From positions 158,220,761-158,284,760 of the forward strand of contig OZ010799.1 in NCBI GenBank assembly GCA_963932465.1: 64,000 nucleotides of DNA, given 5' to 3'. Below the pieces are notes generated by a model. It saw only the letters and a program-made list of their open reading frames with translations. It was not told the origin of the DNA and made no database searches. Positions 42,769 through 52,759 of the stretch are shown one piece after another. The stretch is from Maratus speciosus. Taxonomy: Eukaryota; Arthropoda; Arachnida; Araneae; Salticidae. Both the position numbers and the translations under genes were made by a program. Positions within the stretch are counted from its first letter, which is position 1. The number at the start of each line of letters is the position of its first letter.

Positions 42769-43845
42769 ATGAACCGGTATACGTTTCAAGAACTTGCAGA
42801 TATGCATCTAACTTACGGTGCCGCAGGAGAAAGCTGTCTTAGAGCTAGGCAAATGTATGCAGAGCGCTACCCCAACCGGCGCGTGCCACAGCATCAAATG
42901 TTTTCACGTGTTCATCGACAACTGTGCGAAACTGGATCATTTGCTGGTATTAATGTTGATCGAGGCAGCCGCCGATCAACACGGACAGTTTCAGTCGAGG
43001 AAGATGTCCTACAGTCTATCGAAAAACAGCCAAGTTCTAGCACACGAGGTATTGCTCGCCAGTTTGGAGTTTCACAATCAACAGTGTGGCGAATACTAAA
43101 CGAGGAACGTTTACATCCTTTTCATTTGCAAAGAGTGCAGTTACTGGAAGCAGAGGACTATCCCAAGCGTGTTACTTTTTGTCAGTGGTTCATGCAGAGA
43201 ACAGCCGTTGATCCCAGTTTCCCAACGTTTGTTCTTTTCACAGATGAAGCGTCCTTCACTCGTGAAGGTGTCTTCAACACACACAATTCGCATGTGTGGG
43301 CTAATCAGAATCCACATGGTACGAGAGTTAGAGCTGCGCAACAACGCTTTGCCGTCAATGTGTGGACTGGGATCGTCGGCGACTGTTTGCTGGGACCGTA
43401 TTTACTACCACCCCGTTTAGATTGCGCAAACTACCTCATATTTCTTCAGACTGTGTTACCGGGTCTTATGAACGAGGTTCCTGCTGTTATTCTCCGGCGA
43501 ATGTGGTTCCAGCATGACGGCGCTCCAGCACATTTCGCAAATGATGTGCGTTGTTACCTGACCAGAAAATTTGGAGCTCAATGGATTGGTCGCGGTGGAC
43601 CGGTTTGTTGGCCACCACGGTCACCGGATTTATCTCCAATAGACTTCTTTGTATGGGGTGCCATGAAAAACATGGTGTACGAGACCCCTGTTGCCAGTGC
43701 TATGGACCTTGTAGCACGCATATCGGTTGCCGCCGCAAACATCCGGGAAACGCCAGGCATATTCCAGAAAGTTCGGTTGTCCATGCAACGTCGTTGTGAG
43801 GCATGTACTCTAGCAAATGGTCAGAATTTCGAGCACCTCTTGTAA
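42769..43845 (+). CDS. DD41D mariner-type transposase (DUF4817-like N-terminus)
   Basis: This 358-residue ORF encodes a complete DDE-type transposase that would excise and insert the surrounding element at TA sites in the nucleus. Residues 1-60 (MNRYTFQELADMHLTYGAAG) match the DUF4817 helix-turn-helix; residues about 78-111 (GIARQFGVSQSTVWRILNE) form a second helix-turn-helix for TIR binding. The catalytic residues are D159 (FTDEASF), D250 (FQHDGAPAHF) and D292 (LSPIDFFVWG). The 41 residues between the last two give DD41D, a distinct group within Tc1/mariner. The start at 42769 gives the full-length N-terminus; a later in-frame start would cut the first domain. The stop is TAA at 43843-43845, and AATAAA lies 21 bp downstream. 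No stop, frameshift or missing catalytic residue is seen. No intron is needed. Whether it is transcribed cannot be judged. Confidence 0.93.
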   Translation: MNRYTFQELADMHLTYGAAGESCLRARQMYAERYPNRRVPQHQMFSRVHRQLCETGSFAGINVDRGSRRSTRTVSVEEDVLQSIEKQPSSSTRGIARQFGVSQSTVWRILNEERLHPFHLQRVQLLEAEDYPKRVTFCQWFMQRTAVDPSFPTFVLFTDEASFTREGVFNTHNSHVWANQNPHGTRVRAAQQRFAVNVWTGIVGDCLLGPYLLPPRLDCANYLIFLQTVLPGLMNEVPAVILRRMWFQHDGAPAHFANDVRCYLTRKFGAQWIGRGGPVCWPPRSPDLSPIDFFVWGAMKNMVYETPVASAMDLVARISVAAANIRETPGIFQKVRLSMQRRCEACTLANGQNFEHLL

Positions 43846-43865
43846 GTCTGTACAAAAGATGCACA

Positions 43866-43871
43866 AATAAA
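43866..43871 (+). other. Possible polyadenylation signal AATAAA
   Basis: AATAAA lies 21 bp after the DD41D stop codon and before the right TIR, a normal place for the transposase transcript to end. In AT-rich DNA such a hexamer can also occur by chance. Confidence 0.5.
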
Positions 43872-43962
43872 TGTTTTTTTCTCTTACCACTTTCTTGTTA
43901 TGTTTTCTTTCCATCATTTAACCGGATTCATATTGCCCTACTACATGACGTCTGCGTCCATA

Positions 43963-44041
43963 CTTTCCTATGTGAAATAGTGTTCTTTTCCTATTCCCTA
44001 CCTGCCCACCAAATATTGATGATGAATTCAGAATCACCCTG
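43963..44041 (-). repeat. Right 79-bp TIR of DD41D element
   Basis: It is the exact inverse of 42565-42643 and ends CACCCTG before TA. Confidence 0.92.
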
Positions 44042-44059
44042 TATATATATATATATATA

Positions 44060-44512
44060 CCGGGTGTCCCAAAAGGGACTGACTGATTTTAAAATTCAAT
44101 AACTTCCAAACGGTGTCAGATACTAAAAAAATTCTTGCAGGAGGGTTATGCATAAAATCAAAAGTTTTATTACAGTGATTTTCGATTTTAGTTCGAATTA
44201 CAAACAATAGATGGCGCTGTAAGCAATAGTCGCTAAATACAGGCTCGATTTCTGGTCCTTTCTGTTGTTCCATGCAGAAAAAGGAGATGGAAATGTATTA
44301 TCCGGGCCACGAAGTACCAAAAATCGAGCCTGAATTTAGCCTCTATTGATCGCAGCGCCATCTATTGTTTGTAATTCGAACTAAAATCAAAAATCACTGT
44401 AAAAAATCTTTTGACTTTATGCATAACCCTCCTGCAAGAATTTTTTTAATATCTGTCACCGTTTGGAAGTTATTGAATTTAAAAATCAGTCAGTCCTTTT
44501 TGGGACACCTGG
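44060..44512 (+). mobile_element. CCGGGTGTCC palindromic element, copy 1
   Basis: CCGGGTGTCCCAAAAGGGAC and its approximate inverse bound 453 bp whose halves pair almost throughout. The central ~80 bp are asymmetric. Two CAATAGATGGCGCTG motifs lie in opposite arms. It is separated from the DD41D element by a TA microsatellite (44042-44059). Confidence 0.85.
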
Positions 44513-44596
44513 TATATAAATAAATTGAACTTCGTTATCGGCTCGGTTAACAGAAACCTCGATTAATCGAAGCTCAGTTAATCGAGGTTCTACTGT

Positions 44597-44643
44597 ACAA
44601 TGTCTTTGAAAGTCCTTAAAGCGTACGTAACCTGAAAATAGTC

Positions 44644-44676
<33 letters not shown>

Positions 44677-45491
44677 GTGTTTGATGTCTGGAGAAAGTAT
44701 AAAGAGCTTGAGTAACTGCTGGACTACTATCTTGTAAAAAAGTAAGCATATAGAATTCCCAAATACAAAGATAAAAATACACTTTAATTTTTTATCTGTT
44801 GGAGATACGCAGGCAATATAACTTGCAAAAGTTTTCAAAATAAAGTAGGAATTAAGACTATGAGGATGCCATTATTTTTCAAGAAGTTATTCAAAGTTAT
44901 ATCTTCTGTGTTATATTAGACAAAAAATCTTCGTGCTCTGACATGTGCAACAGTAAAAACTCCCGTCTACTACGACCAAAGTTCACAGAGATATGATACT
45001 TTAACTTCTTGAAATAATAGCATTTACATAATCTACATAATTTCTTTCTACTTTATTTTGAACATTTTTGTAATTTATATTGCAACGTATCTGCAATAGA
45101 TAAAAAATTAAAATGAGTTTTAATCTTTGCGTTGGAATACTCTGTATACTTAAGTTTTTTCTGGATAGTATTCTAGAAGATAGAGAAGCTCTTTATTTTT
45201 TCTGCTGACATCAAACACGAATATAGCAAGAAATAGGACAAATTCTGCATTTGTGATCGGGAGAATAATCATGAGCAAACAGCTATTATGTTCTACCTTT
45301 GGAATTTGAAAGAGATTGGGTAATGTGTTGGATAGCCCAATTTATAAAATTATTTAACGTAAGTGCTTTCAATTTCTTCAACTACTTTAAAGAAAAGAAA
45401 ACTTAAAATTACAAAATACGCAAAATTAAATTCTACTCTATGCTATTAGTTATTAAAAAGTGCCTATATAGTATATTAAAAAGTTTTAGAA
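44597..45491. repeat. Foldback with TATATTCGTGTTTGATGTC ends, and flanks
   Basis: After a TA microsatellite (about 44646-44673), arms at 44676-44870 and 45040-45228 pair through CGTGTTTGATGTC, AAGTAGGAATTAAGAC-type and GATACGCAGGC-type blocks. The right arm and its flank (to 45460) recur at 46060-47100. Confidence 0.7.
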
Positions 45492-45950
45492 CCGGGTGTC
45501 CTAAAAAGGACTGATTGATTTTAAAATTCAATAACTTGCAAACGGTGACAGATATTTAAAAAATTCTTGCAGGAGGGTTATGCATAAGGTCAAAAGTTTT
45601 TTTTACAGAGATTTTCGATTTTAGTTCGAGTTACAAACAATAGATGGCGCTGCGATCAATAGACGCTAAATTCAGGCTCGATTTTTGGTACTTCGGGACC
45701 CACTCAATACATTTCATCCTCCTTTTTCCGCATGGAAGAAGTGAAAGGCCAAAAAATCGAGCCTGTATTTAGCGCCTATTGCTTACAGCGCCATCTATTC
45801 TTTGTAATTCGAACTAAAATCGAAAATCACTGTAAAAAAACTTTTGACCTTATGCATAGCATAACCCTCCAGCAAGAATTTTTTTAATATCTGTCACCGT
45901 TTGCAAGTTATTGAATTTTAAAATCAGTCAGTCCTTTTTAGGACACCCGG
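45492..45950 (-). mobile_element. CCGGGTGTCC palindromic element, copy 2
   Basis: It is a 459-bp relative of 44060-44512 with the asymmetric centre reversed, so it lies in the opposite orientation 1 kb away. TATGCATAGCATAACCC shows a small internal duplication in the right arm. Two further CAATAGATGGCGCTG-type motifs are present. Confidence 0.85.
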
Positions 45951-46230
45951 TATATTAAAAAAAATCTTTATGCTCTAGCAAGTACATCAGTACCTAGTTA
46001 AGACAATTCGAATTTGAAAACTTTTAATAACTTTTTGAAAATTAATGGCAGGTCTTCTTTGTTAACATAACCTTAATTTGTACCTTATTTTGAACACTGT
46101 TGCAATTTGCATTCCCTATATATCCAACAGGTTAAAGATGAAAGTGTATTTAAATCATTGACTTGAGACACTCTGTATGCTTAAATTTTTACAAGACATT
46201 AGTCGAAGTTAGTCAAGCTTTTCATTTTTT
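45951..46230. repeat. Diverged repeat, left flank of insertion B
   Basis: Positions 46065-46230 match 45050-45210 (TACCTTATTTTGAACA, TCTGTATGCTTAA). No gene. Confidence 0.65.
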
Positions 46231-46817
46231 GGTGCGTTCGTAATTATATAAATACGTAGCACCTATAGTGTTTCGTCGTTCAGTCCGTCTGTACGTCCGC
46301 ATATAACAGAACAAAAACTACCCAACCGAATGGTCTGAAATTTTAAATATATTATTGCGGCAAAATTTTGTCGAGTCATTTCAAATTTCATGAAAATCGA
46401 ATGTATAGTTCAATTACAGGGACAGTCAAAAGTTTTTCGTTACATGACGGCCAATGGAAAACAAATATTGCAAGTGCATTTTAATCATGTTACAGCCTTC
46501 CGAATGGCTGAAATTTTAAATATATAATTGTTGCAAGATTTTGACGACTCATTTCAAATTTTATGAAAAAATGGATGTGTAGTTTAATTACAAGGAGAGT
46601 CAAAATATTTCTTTTACATTACGGCCAATGGGAAAAAATTATTTTAAATGCATTTTAATGATATTACAGTCTTTCGAACAGAATGAAATTTACATGCACT
46701 TATGAAGTGCACTAAAATACACATTCAGTACAATATGCTGTGCAAAAAATACTTATAAAACTAGTTATAGTACGAACGCACCTCATTTGCTACGTTTGAC
46801 GAGCAATTTCCAACTTG
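46231..46817 (-). mobile_element. GGTGCGTTCGTA element, copy B
   Basis: Copy B is inverted relative to A and C. It has two internal ~180-bp units. It interrupts a repeat that is continuous at 45.2 kb. Confidence 0.78.
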
Positions 46818-47430
46818 TATTTACTGGCATCAAACACGAATATGCAGGACAATTTTTGCATATTTGGTCGATAAAACAATCACAAGCAAACAGCTATTAT
46901 TTTCTAAGCTGTTATCTTCTACTTTTATAATATGAAAGAGATTGGGGTATGTGTTGAATAAATAACACTTTGTGAAATTTATTTGAGATAGCGCTTTTAA
47001 TTTCTGCAACTATTTTAAATTTACATTTGAGAAAATAAAACTTTTAAATTACAAAATACACGAAATTAAATTCTACCTTATGCTACAAATGAAGCATGAA
47101 GGGATGCATGTAATTTATTTTATACAAATGAAAGTCAAATACAAACATTTTAGTTTTCTGTTTCTTCTTCTAATTAATTCATTTGGCCGTCCTCCCCCCC
47201 CCTTTTTTTTCATTGTGAACTTCAAGTGCTTTTAAAATATAGGATGGATCTCTTATGGGCATAGATCTTGTATAGTATGGATTAATTATTTATGGTAGAA
47301 GACAGTCAAAATAAAAATCTTTTAAATTATTTTTTCATTTTTGTCTCCCATAAAGTGTTATTCCTGTATCTTTTTTTAAACCTTTTTTCCTTTTGGTGTC
47401 CAAAAGTTTAAAAAAAAAGAAAAACAGTAT
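46818..47430. other. Right flank of insertion B and AT-rich sequence
   Basis: Positions 46820-47100 match 45212-45475 (GCATCAAACACGAATAT, GCAAACAGCTATTAT, GAAAGAGATTGGG). After that nothing is recognisable. Confidence 0.6.
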
Positions 47431-47700
47431 TTCTTTTTTGAAATTAGCAATTGTCCTTTAAACCATAGTTAATTTTTCTTAATTTTTTTTTATCAAATTT
47501 CCAAATAGCTCTTTCTTTTTTTTTTAAATAAAAAGAAGAACAGTGATTTGTTGTCCAAAAGACAAAAAAGCAGCTTTTTTTTTTTTTTTTGATATTAGCA
47601 ATTGTTCCTTAAACTAAAATTAATTTTTCTTTTTTTTAATCAAATTTCCAAAAAGCTCTTTCTCTTTTTAAAAATAAAAAGAAAAGCAATAAATTTTACA
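47431..47700 (+). repeat. Tandem duplication of a T-rich unit, about 150 bp
   Basis: ATTAGCAATTGTCCTTTAAA at about 47443 recurs as ATTAGCAATTGTTCCTTAAA about 150 bp later, with CAAATTTCCAAATAGCTCTT-type blocks in both. It is non-coding. Confidence 0.8.
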
Positions 47701-47826
47701 ACACTATAGCAGCCTTTCCTCCACTTACTTGATTGTGGGTAAACATCCCCCACCCTGACATTCGACATTTGTGATGTCCAATGTCAAGCTCTACCTCTTC
47801 TCCTGTTTGATAAATCGTTTTTTTGT

Positions 47827-47848
47827 GGGGTGGGGGGTGGGGAGGGGG
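47827..47848 (+). other. G-quadruplex-capable G-run cluster
   Basis: Four runs of G (lengths 4, 6, 4 and 5) are separated by single T, T and A bases. This meets the standard pattern for a very stable intramolecular quadruplex. It stands out in AT-rich DNA. Confidence 0.75.
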
Positions 47849-48263
47849 AGTGCAAATTTTCCTTATTCAATATCTGGAGTTAATAAGCATATGTGAAGTT
47901 TTGTCTTTGTATGAATAAATGAGAACATACACGAGATGTTTTTCTTTTCAATTTTTTCAGAAATTAGAAGTAGTTTAGGAGTTATTTAATTTTATTCACA
48001 TGATGCTGACTTTTTAAGACTTTAGCACTAAATAAAGTTATAAGTACATATTTTAAAGTTATTTTGTCAACTAAAACAGGAAGAGGCGTTCTATAAGAAG
48101 AGCACACAGAACAAACGAGTTAAAAATATTACATTCATGAAGAGATATTTAATAAATACGAATGCATTCTACGGCAGTTTAACACGGGAGAAGAAAATCA
48201 AAAATATTGCTCTATACTTTGCCCGTCAGGAAAAGAAGATCACTTTCTTCAATATATCATCGG
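47849..48263. other. No recognised gene
   Basis: Nothing recognisable. Confidence 0.5.
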
Positions 48264-48499
48264 AACCATGTCAAACTACCATGCGAAAACAGGGGGCTAC
48301 TTTTTTTTAATTCAGATTTCTTTATTGGCACCACTTTTCTGAAATGGTAAAGATCAACTCTTTTACGCCTTAATTAATGTGTCATTAAATAAGGTTAAAT
48401 AAGGCGAATTTTACTATTTCAAAACAGTGGTGCCAATGAAGAAATCTGAATTTAGGAAAAGTAGCCCACTGTTTTCACATTAGATAGTTTGACTTGGAA
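48264..48499. mobile_element. Palindromic element with CAGGGGGCTACT core and outer arms
   Basis: The inner palindrome 48290-48471 (CAGGGGGCTAC to GTAGCCCACTG) has the AGATTTCTTTATTGGCACCA and TTTCTGAAATGGTAAA core shared with 10.2 and 11.9 kb. Outside it another ~25 bp pair (TGTCAAACTA with TAGTTTGAC). It is non-coding. Confidence 0.75.
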
Positions 48500-49050
48500 C
48501 AGACGATATGTGCCTTTCAATTTTTATAATTTTCCCGAACAAACAAAAGTGTTCAGGATTGCAGGGAGCTATGATTCCAGGTGAAGATACTTGGAACAGT
48601 GCTGAACAGTGAAGAAGCGGTTAAGGGTTACCTAGTTGATGCCAACTTTACACCCAGTCTGATAGTTGTGATGTCTTTCATTATAGGAAGAGCCATTGGG
48701 AAAAAATAAAGGTGTAGTTGTTTACAACTACTTAAAAAAAGGAAAAACTAAAGATTTTACTAGCATAGATGCTTTAAATAGTTAAGAGAAATAAATTAAA
48801 ATAAGATAAGAACTTGAAATAAAAAATAAAAATTATATTAAGATATAGGTATAGCTGCAGTACTAGACTGCTATAAAAAAGATTAAAAATAGTTAAGTAA
48901 AAATAAAAGTTAGCTCTAGTTCAGGGTTACACTCACCAAGCTTGGGCAGGAAAGGCGGCTAAGGAAGGCAGCAAGGCTGCTTACTTTAACAAAAAAGGCA
49001 CTAATTAGGGCAATATTTTTTTCTATATAAATAAAATATAGAGGTTTTTT
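48500..49050. other. Possible LINE 3' flank, no gene
   Basis: It is downstream (on the minus strand) of the LINE stop codon at about 49128. The exact LINE 3' end is not resolved. No clear oligo-T start was found. Confidence 0.45.
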
Positions 49051-49127
49051 TTTATATGAAAATAGTAAAAAAGAAGGAGAAAAAATGAAAAATTGACAAA
49101 AGCAATCTTATGCGGTGAACACAAAGC

Positions 49128-49915
49128 TCACGGGGATTCCATTATTGAGGAATATTTTGGGAGCTTACGATGGTTGGGCTGGAAGGCGTCGTAGTCTGGG
49201 AGCTCTGCCACTATATCATTTGGAAGGTCATATAATGCTGAATAGAAATTTTTTGCTAGGTCTTTAATTCTTTTCCTTATGGTGATGGTATTCAGGTCCC
49301 TTCGGACAGTGGAGTTACGTAAGTATCTTGAGGCTCCTCGGACGGTGCGAAGATTTTTATTATGCAGTCTGCTAAGGTTATCCATAGTGGTCTTGCAGGT
49401 AAAGCCCCAGACAGGACTGGCATAAGTAATGATGGGGAGAATACAGGAATTATAGAAGAGGAGTTTATTCTAGACAGAAAAGGTTTTACTGTTAAGAAGT
49501 GGTTTAAGGGCAAGAGAAGCTCCGGCGACTTTCCCCCTGATGGAGAGAACATGTTTGCTCCAAGTGAGCCTACGATCAAGGATGACACCCAGGTATTTGG
49601 CCTCATCGGACCATGGAATATTAGTGTTATTTATTGTTAGTCTTTGAGGAAAAATAAATTTACGAGAGAAATAAACAGCTTTGGTTTTGTTTTCGTTGAT
49701 TAGAACGCGCCATAGGTCGCACCAGTCAAGGAAGTCTTCGAGATGAGTCTGCAGGTACCTGTACAGACTATCTGGGTGGTGTGCAGAGGCGTAGATACAT
49801 GTATCGTCCGCATACAGAGCTAAATAAGTAAGTAATGAGCGTGGGATGTCATTGATATGTTAAATAACATTGGGCCCAACACGCTCCCCTGAAGGATGCC
49901 CGCTAGTATAACAAG
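49128..49915 (-). pseudogene. Jockey-like ORF2, 3' part: RT motifs B, C and C-terminus
   Basis: This is the continuation of reverse transcriptase after the inserted element. From the insertion edge it reads GILQGSVLGPM (motif B, about 49871-49902), then after a small deletion and frame change NDIPRSLLTYLALYADDTCI, with the catalytic YADD at 49803-49814. Downstream lie KYLGVILDRRLTWSKHV and ITYASPVWGFTCKTTMDNL, standard for the thumb and C-terminal region of jockey RT. An in-frame TAG interrupts LNSKTFSV before NKLLFYNS (about 49480). The frame ends in PKYSSIMESP and a stop near 49128. It cannot be translated through as it stands. Confidence 0.85.
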
Positions 49916-50866
49916 CTGGAAATTGCTCGTCAAACGTGGCAAATGAGGTGCGTTCGTACTATAACTAGTTTTATAATTATTTTTTGCACCCCACATTGTA
50001 CTGAATGTATATTTTTTTGCGCTTCATAAGTGCATAGTCTGTAACATCATTAAAATGCACTTACAATAATTTTTTCCCCATTCCCCGTTATGTAACGGAA
50101 AACTTTTGACTGTCCCTGTAATTAAACTATACATTCAATTTTCATAAAATTTGAAATGGCTCGACAAAATTTTGCAGCAATTATATATTTAAAATTTCAG
50201 ACCATTCGGAAGGCTGTAAAATCCTTAAAATGAATTTGCAATAATTTTTTCCCATTGGCCATAATGTAACGGAAAACTTTTGGGTGTCCCTGTAATTAAA
50301 CTATACATCCGATTTTCATAAAATTGGAAATGGCTCAACAAAATTTTGCAACAATTATATATTAAAAATTTCAGACCATTCGGAAGGCTGTAAAATCATT
50401 AAAATGCATTTGCTATAATTTTTTCCCATTGGCCGTAATGTAACGGAAAACTTTTGGGTGTCCCTGTAATTAAACTATACATCCGATTTTCATAAAATTG
50501 GAAATGGCTCGACAAAACTTTGCAGCAATTATATATTAAAAATTTCAGACCATTCGGAAGTCTGTAACATCATTAAAATTCACTTGCAATAATTTTTCCC
50601 ATTGGCCGTAATGTAAAGAAAAACTTTTGACTGTCCCTGTAATTAAACTATACATCCGATTTTCATAAGATTGGAAATGGCTCGACAAAATTTTGCAGCA
50701 ATTATATATTAAAAATTTCAGATCATTCGGTCGGGTAGTTTTTGCTCTGTTATATGCGGACGGACAGACAGACGGACGGACAGACGGACGGACAGACGGA
50801 CGGACAGACAGACGGACTGAACGACGACTATAGGTGCTACGTATTTATATAATTACGAACGCACCT
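49916..50866 (+). mobile_element. GGTGCGTTCGTA element, copy C, inserted in LINE ORF2
   Basis: The left edge reads CTGGAAATTGCTCGTC then GAGGTGCGTTCGTAC; the right edge reads TACGAACGCACCT and an A run. Four internal units of about 177 bp start near 50036, 50212, 50389 and 50566, against two in copies A and B. A CGGACAGACGGA microsatellite follows (50757-50816). It splits reverse transcriptase between RINNILS and GILQGSV. Confidence 0.85.
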
Positions 50867-51490
50867 AAAAAGAATAATGGATAAAATGTTGTTGATGCGG
50901 ACTCTAAAAGTAGGACCGCAAAGGTATGAGTATATTAAGTGTATTAGTCTGGCACTGAATTTTAGCTTAATTAATTTGTATATAAGGCCTTCGTGCCAGA
51001 CTTTGTCAAAAGCCTTTGCGACGTCAAGGAATATGGCTGCAGCTGGGATCTTCGCGTTGAGCTTTTCGCTGAGAAACTCAACAACGCGAAGGAGCTGGTG
51101 TTGGATTGAATGTTTTGGGTGAAAGGCAAATTGTTCAGGCATAAGGATGTTGTTTTGCTGAATAAAGTCCAGAAACTGGGCCCTAATGACACGTTCGATG
51201 ACTTTACTGAGAGAAGGAAGGAGAGAGATAGGTCTATAGTTATTAGGATCAGAGAGATCAGTTCCAAGTTTTGGTATGGGTGATATGATAGAAAATTTCC
51301 AAGGTTTGGGGAAGTAATTAAATTTAAGGATAGCATTAGTAAGTTTGGTGATATAGATAATACAGTTAGGAGGAAGATTTTTAAGAGCAGTGTTAGAAAT
51401 TTTGTCGTAACGTATGGTCTTGCTTTTTTTCAATTTTTTAATAATATTATGTATAACAATGGGCTGAATAGTAGGGGGGGTCTTCAGGGG
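50867..51490 (-). pseudogene. Jockey-like ORF2, middle part: reverse transcriptase fingers and palm
   Basis: Typical RT blocks appear in order: KTIRYDKISNTALKNLPPN, NYRPISLLPSLSKVIERVI, EQFAFHPKHSIQHQLLRVVE, then motif A FLDVAKAFDKVWHEGLIYKL with its first catalytic Asp, and YLCGPTFRVRINNILS. There the frame runs into the inserted element (50866). Upstream the frame continues as PTIQPIVIHNIIKKLKK to a C run on the coding strand (plus-strand G runs at 51474-51500), beyond which the linker is in another frame. Enzymatically it would copy LINE RNA at the nicked target; here it is separated from its YADD motif. Confidence 0.88.
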
Positions 51491-51745
51491 GGACGGCTAG
51501 GAAATTGCGAACAGTTTCACTAACCTCATCAAGATGGGCCTGGCTAGCGAGGTTTGGGTTCGGAGAGAATTGTAAAGCGTAAGAGTTGGCAAGTAGGTTT
51601 GCTGGTCAGTATAAGCATAGTTAACATTATTGTCCGAAAGAGGGGGAATGGGAGAGTATTTTTTATTGATTTTACGTTTGATTAACCAAAGAGAATTATC
51701 CTCGCTAGCGAGATTTTTGAGGAAATTATTCCAACTTTTTTGCTT
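51491..51745 (-). pseudogene. Jockey-like ORF2 linker, frame-shifted
   Basis: The minus strand encodes NSLWLIKRKINKKYSPIPPL, then YAYTDQQ, a normal EN-RT linker. It is out of frame with both the endonuclease segment (stop at about 51746) and the RT segment. Confidence 0.7.
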
Positions 51746-52759
51746 TTATTTATAAAAGCAATTTTTGATTCTATTATTAGCTCTATTGATTAAGGGTTTA
51801 AGGGAGGGGTCTCTAGAATTTTGGAATTGTCGCCGGAGTTGGTTACGATTTTTAATCAGGTTATAAATATAACGGGGAGGAAAGAATGAGTTTTTATTTT
51901 TGAAGGTATTGAAGGTAGCATGGTTTTGGGCATCAATAATTTGGGAATTTAGAGAATCCATAGCATCATCAATATCAGATGTAGAGTTTATAATGGGAAA
52001 AATAATATCTTGACTAGCAAGATGGTTAGTAGATTTTTTCCAATCAATGGCCACGGAAGGAGGAGGAGAAATAGGGTTTATAATATCAATTTTGAAACAG
52101 ACAGGGTAATGGTCAGAGAAGAGATCTTTAATGACAGTAGAAGTGATAGGATAGGGAAGATTTTTAGAGATAGCAAGATCAATTATGGAATCATGGGTAT
52201 TAGGCGCCGTGCTTATGTGTGTAGGAGTATTAGGTGCGTGTAGGCTTAATTTAAGGTGTTGGATTAGATTATGGAGAGAGGTACTCCGGTGAGAATTGCC
52301 GTGACAATTCCAACGCCTGCTCCTGGCATTATAATTGCCAACAAAGAAGCAGTGTTGGTGATGGGAAAAGAGTTGAGTTAAGCTATTAACAGGAAAATTA
52401 CCAGTAGGTGTTGCGTAAATGGAAGCTAAGTTAATGTTAATGTGGGGAAGCTGAAGGACAATACTAGTGTATTCAATGTCATTAAAATTAGAACTGTTAA
52501 AAAGATAGTGGGGGATATGCTGCTTTATGTAAATAGTGGTGCCGCCTCTTGGGGTGCAATCTGAGCGGGGTGTGTGAAATAGCCTATACCCAGGAATGTT
52601 AATATTAAAGGTAGGGCTGAATGTTTCCTGTAGGAAGATGACATCAATATGAGGGTGATCAGAAATGAAAAGTTTAAGTTCATTTAATTTATGATGTAAA
52701 GAGTTGCAATTCCAAGAGAGGAAGATTAAAGAGGAAAAAGAAGGGGAGGAATTACTCAT
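51746..52759 (-). pseudogene. Jockey-like ORF2, 5' part: APE-type endonuclease
   Basis: Starting at the ATG whose bases overlap the ORF1 stop (52752-52759), the frame reads MSNSSPSFSSLIFLSWNCNS. Endonuclease motifs follow: WNCNSL (Asn), VIFLQETF (Glu), SIYATP, VGNYNARSRRWNC, IIDLAISK and LFSDHYPVCFKI (Ser-Asp-His). The enzyme would nick target DNA to prime reverse transcription. In relatives the fourth motif is GDFNA; here it is GNYNA, so the catalytic Asp is replaced by Asn. The frame ends at about 51746 by frameshift. The overlapping ORF1/ORF2 junction is a usual jockey arrangement. Confidence 0.88.

Larger units (their letters stand above)
42565..44041 (+). mobile_element. Apparently intact DD41D Tc1/mariner element
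   Basis: The element is 1477 bp, from CAGGGTGATTCTG to its exact inverse, flanked by TA (42563-42564 and 44042-44043). The first and last 79 bp are perfectly complementary. It contains one uninterrupted transposase ORF. It is inserted in a Tigger-like remnant. Perfect TIRs, an intact ORF and an intact TA pair indicate recent insertion. Confidence 0.92.
41901..44595 (-). mobile_element. Tigger/pogo-like element, internally deleted, hosting two insertions
   Basis: CAGTGCAACCTCGATTATAC on the left and the inverse of CAGTAGAACCTCGATTAACT on the right are typical Tigger-type ends, each bordered by TA (41899-41900, 44596-44597). Without the DD41D element and the 453-bp palindrome, under 0.8 kb of original element remains. 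A minus-strand fragment of the transposase N-terminus survives near the left end, so most of the gene was deleted. Confidence 0.75.
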
